From contig CM075670.1 of assembly GCA_037962975.1 (NCBI GenBank), positions 234,006,242 through 234,070,241 on the forward strand: a stretch of DNA of 64,000 nt, read 5' to 3'. A program made the translations under genes and the position numbers. This DNA is from Clitoria ternatea (taxonomy: Eukaryota > Streptophyta > Magnoliopsida > Fabales > Fabaceae). The notes under the pieces are model-generated. The model did no database searches, had not been told where the DNA came from, and was given only the letters and a program-made list of their open reading frames with translations. Shown piece by piece: positions 1-11,000 of this stretch (the first letter of the stretch is position 1; every line of letters begins with the position of its first letter).

Positions 1-1031
1 TTTAATATATTAATTATTATGGTTGATATTTTATATTGAGTAATTGAATCTAATATATAATCTGGTTAGGTATCATAATCTAATTTAATATTATACAGAT
101 AGATGTGAATTAAGCATAAAGACACACATCCTTTATGTAGGTCTTGAAGCACACATTTTGAATCATGTAATGTAATTAGCTACTAAAAATTACCACTTTG
201 GTGGTTTTGTTTTATTAGGGAGGGTCCCACTAATTTGTATTTATACAATTAGTATGGAGAATATGAATATGCATTTTCGAATATACATTTTTACCCAACT
301 TTTAATTCATTTCGAAGCAAATAGATTATATATTTAATTTTGTCATTTTTTTTTAAAATCACTTTTACCGTACCACTTTTATGTAAAAAAGCTTTAAAAG
401 GCATACATTTTTACTCAAAAATTACTTTTTGAATGCTTAAAAAATCATACATTGATCAACCTTATTTTAAATAAATCAGTTTAAGTTGGAAAATTTAGCT
501 TTTTTTAATCATATGTGGTAGGGTAATTGTTTTTGTCATTACACAAGACAAAATTTATTTTTTTTGTTTCATAAGTGGTAGGGTAAGAATTTTAAGAATT
601 GTCTTTTTTTTATTTAAACCGTTAGGCAATTGAACAAATTAAAGTCTAAATAAATTAAAAGCCTTTAAAAGTGATTTTTCATAAAAAAAAACTAAAATAA
701 ACCGCCTATATAAATTAACAGCTTTCTAATGTACCCTACCGGGCATATTTTAAGAAATAAAAAATATTTAGTACATTATGTTTAATATATATACATAATT
801 TACTTAAATGTTTATACAATAAATTATTTTATACTAAAATTTATCCTATAAATTTGATAATAAAATTTACCAAAATAAATTGAAAATAACTTGATAAGTT
901 TTATCAATCAACTTATTAAAATAAATTAAAAACAATTTATAAAAGTTTTTTTTTCATAAGTTACTAGTGGGTTATTCCAAACTTACTCATAATCACTTTG
1001 TAACTTACAAACAAAACACAAGGAAGTTAGG
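1..1031. other. AT-rich non-coding DNA
   Basis: No open frame of note and no recognisable gene. The stretch is strongly AT-rich with many T and A runs. The phrase GTGGTAGGGTAA occurs twice near 515 and 571, and AAATCACTTTTA near 355 recurs inverted near 665-680, so a decayed foldback element is possible. I cannot define its ends. Confidence 0.6.
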
Positions 1032-1660
1032 TGAAGGTAGTTGATCGGGTCTGAACCGGGGTCAACAATCCAGTGTAGGACCAGCTACAAGAGTCAACTG
1101 TTTGGAGTGATTATACACCGGTACAGTGAGTATCTGGTATTATATCATCTATCTCAATGGGAGAATAAAGTTCTTGAAGTCCTAAAGATCCTTCACACTG
1201 GGCTTTCGCGTTGATAAGGGGCGAAAGATGGTGTCACATGTGAAGATTCTCTGACGCTCAAGTCAGTAACCAACAATAGAAATCAAGGTTTCTCAAGCGT
1301 AAGTTGTGAATGAATCTAACGTACCAGAGTAGTGAAATCGTTGGTATTTATATACGTGCATGGAGAATGACGAGTCTCTAGGGTTAGGGGACCAATAGTA
1401 TTCTGTGCAGTGTACGATTCTGACACACGACGTGAGTGGCTCCGCGTCTCTTGCGAACGTTCCCCCATACCTATACCCTGTACTTTTTGTCATGTGACAT
1501 GGAAATTTTTTAGTGTGTGAGGCACTGACTTGGACATACCAATATAGAAGGATGTCTGATATGGATTTACAGTCTGAAGGATTACCTGCGACACCAGTAG
1601 TGAGTATGAGGGCAGATGAAATTACCCACATGTCCTTACACTGGTATCGAGACCAGATCA
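1032..1660 (-). repeat. Degraded LTR of a Tat-like element (inverted)
   Basis: Read on the minus strand this aligns, with many changes, to the 802-bp LTRs at 32992 and 43894. Shared blocks include the end with GAACCGGGGTCAA, the ACACCGGTAC..GGTAT block, GATCCTTCACAC, the U5 motif ACTTGAGCGTC, and the other end GGTATC-AGACC-GATCA. It is about 170 bp shorter than the intact LTR, so it has lost sequence. It is the 3' LTR of an element pointing left. The left end is approximate. This is an alignment by eye. Confidence 0.75.
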
Positions 1661-1673
1661 TTTGCCCCTTAGC
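1661..1673 (-). other. Polypurine tract of the Tat-like remnant
   Basis: On the minus strand GCTAAGGGGCAAA lies directly before the LTR start. It matches GCTAGGGGACAAA at the same place in the intact element (43881-43893). Confidence 0.65.
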
Positions 1674-2148
1674 TTGTTTAAGAGACTGAGTAAGTTGCTC
1701 ATATAAGCTATACATCCTTGTCGGACTCGCTCTTACGAGTGTGGATACAGGCTTTGACAATCGCTCTCCGGAGTCCTCCTTTTATAGTTATGGACACCAA
1801 CTTCAGACATTGTCTTGCTTTTGTGTGTGAAACTTAGAAACTTTTTGAATTTTGTAACTCCTCGCATTTAAGGTTTATAACTCCCAAATCTTGAGCCGAC
1901 ACCAATGATGAGCAATTATTACGAAAAAACGTGAGCATTGATGGTTACACTCACGAGGATAGTCAACCATCGCAGGTTATGGGTATTGTAAAAAATTTAA
2001 AATTTCAGCCCATCAAATTTTGACTTTTCATGAAACGGCACCATTTTTGCACGTCCCTGATTGAAATGACGCCATCGAGAACCCTTGGGGAGTTACCTTT
2101 TCTGACAAACGACGTGCCCCCTGACCGGTGGTTGTGCCCCTCCAAAGC

Positions 2149-2159
2149 TATAAAAGGGG
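2149..2159 (+). promoter_or_regulatory. TATA box of the antisense gene (remnant copy)
   Basis: TATAAAAGGGG lies about 197 bp before the ATG at 2346. The intact element G has TATAAAAGGGGG at 43375-43386 (minus), about 165 bp before its ATG. Survival of this box in two strongly diverged copies suggests that it drives the antisense gene. Confidence 0.65.
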
Positions 2160-2345
2160 GACTCAGGCACTCTATGGAAATCATTTTGCTTTTCACCTAA
2201 GGAACCTCTGCTTAAATCTCTCCCTGAAGAAGAAGTTGTTTCTGTATCCTTAGTGAAGTTCTTCACCATCTCCCACTTTCAAACTCTTTAGATAACTATC
2301 TCCTTCCTTTCTTTGGTTACATTCTTCTGCATTAGTGTAATCACC

Positions 2346-2451
2346 ATGCGCTCTAGGCAAGGTCGTGTTGGTCCCATTCATAGAGGGGGGAGAGTCCTTG
2401 CAAGGCCCTCAGGTTATCAGGGAGGAAGGATTTCTGTAAATCCTTTGAGGG
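2346..2451 (+). pseudogene. Antisense gene of the Tat-like remnant, 5' end of exon 1
   Basis: The ATG at 2346 opens a frame rich in Arg, Gly and Ser. It corresponds to the N-terminus of the minus-strand gene starting at 43210 in element G. The distance from LTR edge to ATG is nearly the same in both (about 685 bp). The frame is cut after 35 codons by element A at 2451 and resumes at 15207. The gene runs opposite to its parent element. Its function is unknown; similarity to the plant 'putative gypsy type transposon' family (Transposase_28) is a recollection from family pattern and is untested. Confidence 0.7.
2447..2451. repeat. Target-site duplication of element A (left)
   Basis: GAGGG here is repeated at 15207-15211, directly outside the other LTR of element A. 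A perfect 5-bp duplication is the expected product of Ty3/gypsy integration and fixes both element ends. Confidence 0.92.
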
Positions 2452-4153
2452 TGATAAGGATTTCTTGATGGATATTGGTATGAATGAGTTCAAATGAGAG
2501 AGAATCAAGTTTGTATAATATGAACTCAATGAAATGGATGTGCCAAGTTTAAACACAGAAGTTGTAATATAGTATAGTTGTCGTTCCACTGAGGAGGTGC
2601 TAGAATGAAGATCTTAGTTTGAATTGATTAGGCAGAAAGTTTTTGTTCAGATTTGCTGTGAATGTTGTTGAACAAGAAATAGTAAATAACAAATAACAGA
2701 GAATAGCACTTGCAAAAGATAACAGTAAGTGATGTTGGAAAAATCAGTTTTGTAAAACAGGGATTGGCTTCATCACATCTTCACTTCTGTAAGATGCATA
2801 AGTTTTCATATAAGTAAATTGAAAAGATAAGTTCTACGTCACAATCAAAGTCATTTGTATCGATCCCTCGACTACAAAATTCATAAGAATGATTTTCAAA
2901 CCGCTGATCCCTCAGTCACTTTGGAAATCATTCCAGCATTATCGATCGCTTGTTTTGACGTTTATTGCGTTAGACGCCATCCCTGGCTACCTACTCACAA
3001 CAAGTATTTCTTTCAGATTCTGCTTTCAAAAGTCATTTCCCAGCATACTTGAGAAAACTTAGAACAAGAAAATAGTGATCAAGTACTTTCAGGCATTAAA
3101 CGCAGAAGGAAATACAGAAACTTATCAAATCTCATTACTCAATAAAAACTTACAACAGCATTACTTCAGTGTTGACTGGATTACAGCCAATCCCATAAGG
3201 GAGATTAGTTACTCATGCCTTGCATTTTCACCATCAAGGGAATAAAAACAGAAAATGGAAAGTGTGAATGAAAATACAGAGGATGAATCTGATGTATGAT
3301 GTCTTTCTTTGTGTTTTGTTTGAAGCTTGATTTATAGGAGTTTAGGTTCAGCTTCTCTTGCCCACTTGCGTAGAACCCATGTAGCATCTTTCAGAGACTT
3401 GGTGGAAACAGAAGAAAGTGGATGAGTTTGCATCGCATCATTGGTGAATAAAGAATTAAGAAACCCATGCTGTGTGAGTCACGCTTGAGCTTGATGGTCA
3501 CGCTCAAGCGTGAAGGGCTCTGATGCTGTTTGATTGTCTTGCGCTTGAGCTTCCTTGACCACGCTTAAGCGTGGTTCCTTTGTTTAGCATATGCTTGATC
3601 CTTCGCTTCAAGATGGGCCTGTTACGCTTTAAGCGAGCTCCTCGATCCAACAGATGTATTCCACGCTCAAGCCACGCTCAAGCCACGCTCAAGCGGGATC
3701 GAGTTTACGCCCAAGCGGCTCCTTCCCACGCTTGAGCGTGAGATGACCCTGATGCTACTCCTTCTTCCATGTTGTCACGCTTGAGCTCCATGTTGTCACG
3801 CTTGAGCGTCAGTCATGCATGAAATCACGCTTGAGCGAGCTCGGGCTCACGCTCAAGCGTGAGAGGCTGTTGGTGTGTTCCTCATTATTTCACTCAGGTG
3901 CATGGACAACGTAAGCTTTAGTTTCCTCCACGCTCAGGCGTGTAGTGTACCACGCTCAAGTGTCCTTGCTTGATGCTCTTTGTTTCTTCAAGGCTCTTGA
4001 CAATTTGTTCACTGATTTTCAAATTTCAAGCTTCTTTTCTTAATACTCTCTTTATAATCAAAATCATGCTCAATTATTTATCAATTTTGTTAAGTTATTC
4101 AGAAAATAGGTCTAATTGAGTCATGAATTTAATCATAAAATAAGCACTCATCA
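2452..4153 (-). repeat. Element A 3' LTR
   Basis: 1,702 bp. On the plus strand it starts TGATAAGG and ends CTCATCA. The partner LTR starts TGATGAGG, giving TGATGAG/CTCATCA terminal inverted repeats. A TATAAAT box for the minus strand lies near 3343. Short open frames inside occur in both LTRs and are not genes. The only length difference from the 5' LTR is one extra CCACGCTCAAG unit (at 3661, 3672 and 3683). Confidence 0.93.
3483..3970. repeat. CTTGAGCG near-palindrome array in A 3' LTR
   Basis: About two dozen copies of CACGCTTGAGCGTG-like units in both orientations, irregularly spaced. They include an 18-bp perfect palindrome around ACGCTTAAGCGT at 3558-3575 and three tandem 11-bp CCACGCTCAAG units. 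The array is GC-rich against AT-rich surroundings. Confidence 0.85.
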
Positions 4154-4193
4154 AACTCTCCCCAACCTAGATTTTTGCTTGTCCTCAAGTAAA
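4154..4193 (-). other. Element A polypurine tract and conserved hairpin
   Basis: On the minus strand AGGTTGGGGAGAGTT abuts the 3' LTR and would prime plus-strand synthesis. Just upstream is CTTG-AGGA-CAAG, a small hairpin. B and D have it at the same place, and in D (54065-54082) the stem extends to seven perfect pairs. Confidence 0.75.
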
Positions 4194-5415
4194 AAGAAAT
4201 TTTGGAAAGGGAATCAAGCATTCAAAAATCCGAGTTTCTGTTGTAGACAAAAAGTTTAAAAGACAATAATCTGAGTGATGTCTAGGTAAATGATACCAAT
4301 TCCTTAAAATGTAATGCACCATTACCTTGTTCATGAAGCATGTAACCCGTTGCTGTAAGAATAGAGAACTCCCATTATTTCTTACCAGGTGTCTGTTTCG
4401 CTCATCCATCATTAGAACTGCTCAGTTAACATTGGCTGTCATTTCTAGTAAAACCAGAATTCAAATGAATAGCAAGGATCAAAAGGTCTTTTAAGGATGT
4501 AATGAGGCTGGGTTGACAAGAATCTTTGGTTTTTCTTGGTTTCAAAACGCATGTTCAAAGAAGAGCATAAGTGCTTTTGGTTAATTTATTTAACAATTTA
4601 GAAGGCTTCTTCTTTGCATTGAAACTTCAGACTTTTCCTTTGTTTTCCTCCAGCTCTTTTATACCTTTTTGGAGAGCTTACTATTCTTCTTTTTGCATTT
4701 TCTTCTACTGCCTCCATTTGTTTCATCTCCTTTTGAGAAAAAATATTTTATGCTCTTTTTCAAGATGAACATGCAGGTAGGATAGGATTTTTGCTTTTAT
4801 GGATAGCTTAGGGTAGAGAAAAATTTTTATGCTTTTATGGCTCAAAAGATGGGCTGCCAAAAAATTGGATATTTTTATCAGGGTAGCTTTTTGGCTCTTG
4901 GCTAACTATGTTTTCAAAATTGCCTTATCATTTCCTTGCTTATTCTTAAGAAAAAGGTTTTAATTAGAAAATCAGTCAATGCTACTTTAACAAATTTGAA
5001 TGAGGCTCTCAAGTGTTTAGATTTCTCACTGCTTACTTCCTTATTCTAACAGAAAAGGGTTCATGTCATGTAAACAAGCAAAAGTACAGGCATTCCAGTT
5101 CCTTGGTTCTTAATTAAGTCATTTTGCCTAAAAAAAATCAGTGTTGTTGCCTAAAAACATTCTGCTGCTTAGAAACTTTTCTTGTTCAAAAAGTAAAATC
5201 TTTGGTTGGGGTTTTCAAAAATGTTCAAAGTCTTAATCATCAAAACAGGAAAGCAAACAAGAATAAAATCGCAAGCAGATAATCACAAGCAATCAATAAT
5301 AATCACAATCAATTCTAAAGTATGTTGTATTAAAGCTAAAGTAAAGCTGTAAATTGTCAATTGGAAATAAAACTAAATGGCAATTTAAACTTCAAGAAAT
5401 GAAAAAAAAAAAATT
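4194..5415 (-). other. Element A 3' untranslated region
   Basis: AT-rich non-coding sequence between the end of the third ORF and the polypurine tract. It resembles the equivalent 1.2 kb of each B unit (21391-22570). Short frames are not supported as genes. Confidence 0.6.
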
Positions 5416-6707
5416 TCACTCTTCCTCAGATGAGTCCTCTTCTGTTCCGAGGTCTCTTTCTGGAGGTCCCTGTGTTGAAGTTCCTGGCCTATCCTCCTGT
5501 GTAGTCTCACCTCCTCCTACAAAAGGAGGCCTGTCCCCAGGCCAAGCAAGTAGGGCCTCAAACTGGGCAGGTGGCATCCAGGGATTGTGTTGACCTACAG
5601 GAATGTTGTGATAAAGGCCATTGTGAACATGTAACAAACCTCTATGCTGAGCGTTCTGCTGGGCCAGGAGGTGGCTGTTTTGAATTTTCAGGATGTGAAT
5701 GCCTTGTAAAATCAGATTGGCTTCTGTGCTGAGGGGGGATAGGCAGGTGCAGTGCTGAATGCTTGTGAGGCAGGTGGAGGAGGTACATCAGTTGCAGGAA
5801 GTGCTGGATTACTGCAGTAACGCTCAATGAAGCGTTTGTCTATGGAAGGCCTGATTGGTTTAAGGTCTTGTACCTCAACACCATGAGCTGCACAAAAATC
5901 AGTGATAAAGGCAGGAAAATCGAGACTCCCTTTTACCTTTTGACCTGCCTGGGAATACTTCTGGTCAGAAATCACAAACTTGTGGATTTCATCCGATAGT
6001 ACTTGGGCTAGATCAATAGAGATGTCCTCTCTCAGAATGCAGTATAGGAAATAACACCTACTAAAAATCAAATCAGAGACATGAGCGTTAGGTGCTATGT
6101 TAGCTAATAAGAAAGAAGTCCAAACTTAAGAAATAGTAGTCATGTCTTTTCTTAAAATTCTCAGTGGTGTCTCTCCTTGTCCTATTTGAAAGTGGTGTCC
6201 TGGAACACATATAGCTGCTTCAAGGTCATTTGTGGCAATGAACTGGTTCCTTGCAACCATGGCAGCATATTCGCAGATTTCCCCCTCTCCTAAGGTCATG
6301 ATGTTCCCCAAGTAAAAATTGATTGTGTCTCTGTCATATGAGAGCCAGGTTCCCCTCACATAAGTTTTTCGTTCTCCCCCTCCATCTTTTGTCCAGGCGT
6401 TCGCATAGAATTCTCTTACAACTTCAGGATCGTATTTCTCCCTTGGGTAACATACCTTTAACCAATTCCTCCTTCTTATGATCTGCAGGAAGGCATCACA
6501 GTCTCCCAGGGCCAAGTCTACTTTTCTTTCTGGTATGAACGTCCAATTTGAAATGTCCTCATAACGCTTGCTGTTGCCTTTCTTCCTAAATCTTGGAGCA
6601 TTATCTTGTTCATCTGTGCGTGGTCTTTTGCCTTTATTCCTTCGGGAACTCCTTGCTGGGGAAGTGGTGACAGGGGGGTTTGGTGCAGTTTGCTTGGTTC
6701 TGGCCAT
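5416..6707 (-). pseudogene. Element A third ORF (env position), histone H3-like N-terminus
   Basis: The ORF begins at 6707 directly after a strong splice acceptor. It starts MARTKQTA, identical to histone H3 including the initiator Met, followed by a Pro/Ser/Arg-rich basic stretch (RRNKGKRPR) that could be a nuclear localisation signal. A compact domain with many Trp and Tyr follows (roughly residues 50-195). A single TAA at 6126-6128 interrupts the frame, which then continues to 5712. A frameshift near 5640 is needed to reach the acidic C-terminus ending SSEEE at 5416. I see no clear signal peptide or transmembrane segments, so it is not an obvious envelope protein. It resembles 'putative plant transposon protein' domains of Athila-type elements, by recollection. 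Array B keeps only its C-terminal end. Function unknown. Confidence 0.65.
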
Positions 6708-6730
6708 CTGCAAGAAAGTTAAGAACCACT
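6708..6730 (-). promoter_or_regulatory. Splice acceptor before the third ORF of A
   Basis: On the minus strand a pyrimidine-rich run ends CTTTCTTGCAG, immediately followed by the ATG of the third ORF. This fits expression from a spliced subgenomic RNA, as for env-position ORFs elsewhere. The donor was not identified. Confidence 0.6.
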
Positions 6731-7223
6731 TTGCACTCAAAATACTTCCTTTCAGGACTTTTATCAAACATTCAGCATGCGTTAAAAGAATGTGAAAGAG
6801 AAAAGGGACATGCATTACAAAGAAATTGAAACACAAGAGCAAAGCTTGAACGTCTTTCTCTAAACAATTCAGAAACAACCAAACATAGATCATAGCATTC
6901 ATTAAAAACAGGGAGAAGGTGTTTACAGACTTCAATATATGCTCAAAAGAAATGTATCAATTCTCCCTACATAGTAGTCCTATGCTTGAAATTTTAAAAG
7001 AGGATAGTGCAGCAGTTACCTGGAAATATCCGAGAGTGATAGAGAGAATGATTTGCAAAAGAGAAGTGTGACTTATGAGATAAGAGTGAAAAGACAATTA
7101 TTAGAGAAGAAATGGCAGTTACAAAACTTAGAGAGTCAGGAGATTGATGGGCGGTTATGTGAGTGAGACAGTGGGCAGTTTCAAATTTCTTAATTTATTA
7201 GCATCAGGGGGCCGTTTTGCATT

Positions 7224-7844
7224 TCACGCTTGAGCGCTGGAATTTCACGCTTGAGCGCAAGAGTGACACGCTTGAGCGCAGTATAACCACGCTTGAGCGT
7301 GATCGGCTTGGATTCAGAGTTTGAGAATGAAACTTCACGCTTGAGCGTGTTTTTGTCACGCTTGGGCGCAATAGTCTCGCACTTGAGCGCAGGGTTATCA
7401 CGCTTGAGCGTGTGGCCATTGCTACAAAGTATATTTTCCTTGCTCAGGCTTGTGTTTGTCTCGCTTGAGCGTGAAACAAAATTTTTCATACCTGATGCTT
7501 AATTCACTTTCTCGCTTGAGCGCAGGATTCACGCTTTGAGCGCAAGGGTGTTGCGCTTGAGCGCAAGAGTTCCACGCTTGAGCGTGATTGACCACCTGAT
7601 GCTTAATTTAATTTCTCGCTTGGGCGCAGGGGTCTTGCTTTGAGCGTGGTAGCCTCTGATTACTGTCCAGGTCCTTTCGCTTAAGCGTAAGAGGTCATGC
7701 TTAAGCGTGATTGGGTTTATTTTGAAAACTTCTTTTTGTAGAGATGCCACGCTCAAGGCTTGGATTCCTGCGCTTAAGCTTGATATGGATGGTGTGTGAC
7801 TTACCTTGGCTCGCTTAAGCGAGGTTATCCACGCTTGAGCGTGG
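7224..7844. repeat. CTTGAGCG near-palindrome array inside element A body
   Basis: About 22 units of the CACGCTTGAGCGTG type lie between pol and the third ORF. Nearly all read CTTGAGCG on the plus strand, unlike the mixed orientation in the LTR. Spacing is roughly 15-50 bp. Translations full of Leu-Lys-Arg repeats here are by-products of the array, not proteins. Confidence 0.85.
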
Positions 7845-7992
7845 TGATGTCCTCATGTCTCTCTTAATTCAACTTCCAGCTCCAGTTTTGTTTGCCTTTG
7901 TTTTTTTTTTTTGGGGTTCTCTTGATGAGCAATCTACAAGGTAAATAGAAACTTTAAGAAATAAAAATTTTTATGGAAAGAAGGCATAAAAG
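7845..7992 (-). other. Element A spacer between array and hairpins
   Basis: Non-coding, with an A-rich run on the minus strand near 7905. Nothing else recognised. Confidence 0.5.
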
Positions 7993-8040
7993 ATTGGGTT
8001 ACCTCCCAATGAGCGCTTGTTTAACGTCATTAGCTCGACG
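7993..8040 (-). other. Conserved two-hairpin element after pol (A copy)
   Basis: On the minus strand CGTC-N8-GACG (8040-8025) is followed by TTAAACAAGCGCTC and then ATTGGG-AGGTAA-CCCAAT (8010-7993). It starts 11 nt after the pol stop. B and D carry the same two stems at the same distance, and D has compensatory base-pair changes in both. Confidence 0.8.
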
Positions 8041-8051
8041 CCTGAGTTTGA

Positions 8052-11000
8052 TCATGGGTCTTTTAGTAGGATGTCAGTGGCAACCTTCTCCACTGCTCCT
8101 CCTAAATAGGGCTTTACTCTCTGTCCATTCACGATCTAAGTTCTTTCAGATTTAGGAGCTTGTAATTCAATAGCTCCATAAGGTTTCACCTCCTTCACAA
8201 TAAAGGGTCCTGACCATTTAGACTTGAGTTTTCCTGGGAATAGTTTCATCCTTGAGTTGAAAAGAAGAACAGATTGTCCCTGGTGAAAACTTTTCTTCAT
8301 GATGTGTCTATCATGGTAAACCTTCATTTTCTCTTTATAGATCCTGGATGAGCCATAGGCATGATTCCTCCACTCTTCCAACTTGTGCATCTGAGTCTTC
8401 CTTTCTTCAGCTGATGCCTTTGGGTCATAGTTGAGGGTTTTCAGTGCCCAAAATGCTTTATGTTCAAGTTCCACTGGAAGATGGCAATTTTTACCATATA
8501 CCAACTGATAAGGTGAAAATCCAGTTGGTGCCTTATATGCTGTTCTATAAGCCCATAAAGCGTCATCTAACTTCAGTGACCAGTCTTTTCTGCTTTAGCT
8601 GATTGTCTTCTCCAGTATCCTCTTAATTTCTCTGTTGGATAATTCTACTTGGCCATTAGCCTGAGGATGGTAAGGGGAGGTTACTTTGTGCTTGACTCCA
8701 TAATGTTCTAGGCATCTTTGGAGTTGACTGTTGCAGAAGTGAGAGCCTCCATCACTTATCAATACTCTTGGAGTGCCAAACCTGCTGAAAATGTTTTTCT
8801 TAAGAAATTTGATGACCGTCTTAGCATCAGCTTTAGTACATGCCATGGCTTCCACCCACTTAGAGACATAATCTACTGCCATAATTATGTACTCATTTGA
8901 GAATGACATTGGTAATGGCCCAGTAAAATCTATGCCCCAGCAATCAAAGACTTCTATTTCAAGGATGGTAGTCAATGGCATCTCATGTCTTTTTGATATG
9001 TTCCCTGTCTTCTGACATGCTTCACAATGCTGCACAAAAACATTAGCATCTTTAAATAAAGAGGGCCAATAAAAACCTGATTGGAGGATCTTTGCTGCTG
9101 TCCTCTCCCCATTGAAATGTCCTCCATAGGGTGAGCTGTGACAGTGCCATAGGATGCTTTCAGCCTCTTCTTGGGACACACATCTCCTCAAGATGTGATC
9201 TGATCCAAGTTTGAATAGGTAGGGGTCATCCCATATGAATTATTTTGCATCCCTAAGAAACTTCTTCCTCTGCTGCCATGAAAGGTCATCAGGCAGTGCT
9301 CCAGCAGCTTTAAAGTTGGCCATGTCTGCAAACCATGGCCGTTCTTTCATCATTAGTAGCTTTTCATCAGGGAATTCTTCCTTCACTTCAGGTTGGAGTA
9401 GTGTGACTTCCTGATTGACAAGTCGGGACAAGTGATCTGCAATAAAATTTTCGCTGCCCTTTTTGTCTTTGACTACTAGGTTGAATTCTTGCATTAGCAA
9501 GATCCATCTAATTAGTCTGGGCTTAGAATCAGGTTTATTCAGCAGATATTTAATGGCAGCATGGTCAGTAAAAATAGTGATCTTGGAACCAATTAGATAA
9601 GGTCTAAATTTCTCCAGGCCATACACTATTGCTAAGAGTTCTTTTTCTGTTGTTGCATAATTTGTTTGTGCAGGGTTTAAAACTTTACTAGCATAATGTA
9701 TAACATGAAAAATTTTAGCCTTTCTTTGTCCTAATACGGCTCCAATAGCATAATCACTGGCATCACACATCATTTCAAAGTCTAGTCCCCAATCAGGGGC
9801 AACTATTACAGGTGCACATGTTAGTTTATGCTTTAGAGTTTCAAAGGCATGCAAACAAGAATCATCAAAATTAAAAGGAGTGTCTTTGTTTAAGAGATTA
9901 CTCAAAGGCTTTGCAATTTTTGAGAAATCCTTGATGAACCTTCTATAAAATCCTGCATGGCCCAAGAAGCTTCTGACTCCTTTTACATTTCCTGGTGGTG
10001 GTAATTTCTCGATAACTTCCACCTTTGCTTTGTCTACTTCAATGCCTCTTTTGGAGATTTGATGTCCTAACACAATGCCTTCAGTCACCATGAAGTGACA
10101 TTTTTCCCAATTCAAAACCAAATTGGTGTCTACACATCTTTTCAACACAATGGTCAAATTTTTCAAACATTGATCAAATGATGGACCAAAAACAAAGAAA
10201 TCATCCATGAAGACCTCAATACATTTTTCCACCAAATCAGAGAAGATAGCAAGCATACATCTTTGAAATGTTACAGGGGCATTGCACAATCCAAAGGGCA
10301 TTTTTCTGTATGCAAATACCCCAAAGGGACATGTGAATGCTGTTTTTTCTTGATCCTCAGGTGCAACCGCGATCTGGTTATACCCTGAGTATCCATCTAG
10401 AAAGCAGTAGTATGCTTGACCTGTAAGTCTTTCTAGCATTTGATCCATGAAGGGCAGAGGGAAATGATCTTTCCGGGTAGCAGTGTTTAGTTTCCTGTAA
10501 TCGATACACATCCTCCATCCTGTGACTGTTCTTGTAGGGATCAATTCATGCTTCTCATTCTGTATGACAGTGATTCCTCCCTTCTTTGGAACAACCTGCA
10601 CAGGACTTACCTAAGAGCTATCAGAAATAGGATAAATTATACCAGCTTCTAGTAACTTAGTTACCTCCCCTTTTACCACTTCCTTCATAGTTGGGTTCAA
10701 GCGTCTCTGTGGCTGAGCAATTGGTTTGAATTCTTGTTCCATGTAAATATGATGAGTGCAGTAAGCTGGGCTTATTCCCTTCAAATCTTCCAGCCTCCAT
10801 CCAATCGCTGTTGAATGCTCTTTCAATACTTGAATCAACTGCTTCTCTTCGGTACCTGTCAATTCCCTGTTAATAATAACAGGTTTTTGGTTATCATTAT
10901 TAAGAAAAACATATTTCAAGTGTGGAGGTAAAGCTTTTAACTCCACTTTCGGTGGGATAACTTCTTTTGTTTCCTCAGACAGCCTTTCAAAGTGACTTTC

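Noticed and set aside
1293..1760. 155-codon minus-strand frame
   Set aside because: It spans the degraded Tat-like LTR and its edge; the intact LTR has no matching protein.
2855..3387. Small frames repeated at 13919-14451
   Set aside because: They lie in the two LTRs of element A and are identical because LTRs are; no coding signal.
3483..3970. CRISPR-like look of spaced palindromic repeats
   Set aside because: Unit length and spacing are irregular, spacers are not uniform, and the context is a plant LTR.
7190..7756. Minus-strand frames with repeated Leu-Lys-Arg
   Set aside because: They are translations of the CTTGAGCG array; several frames look alike and none has a start context or conserved domain.
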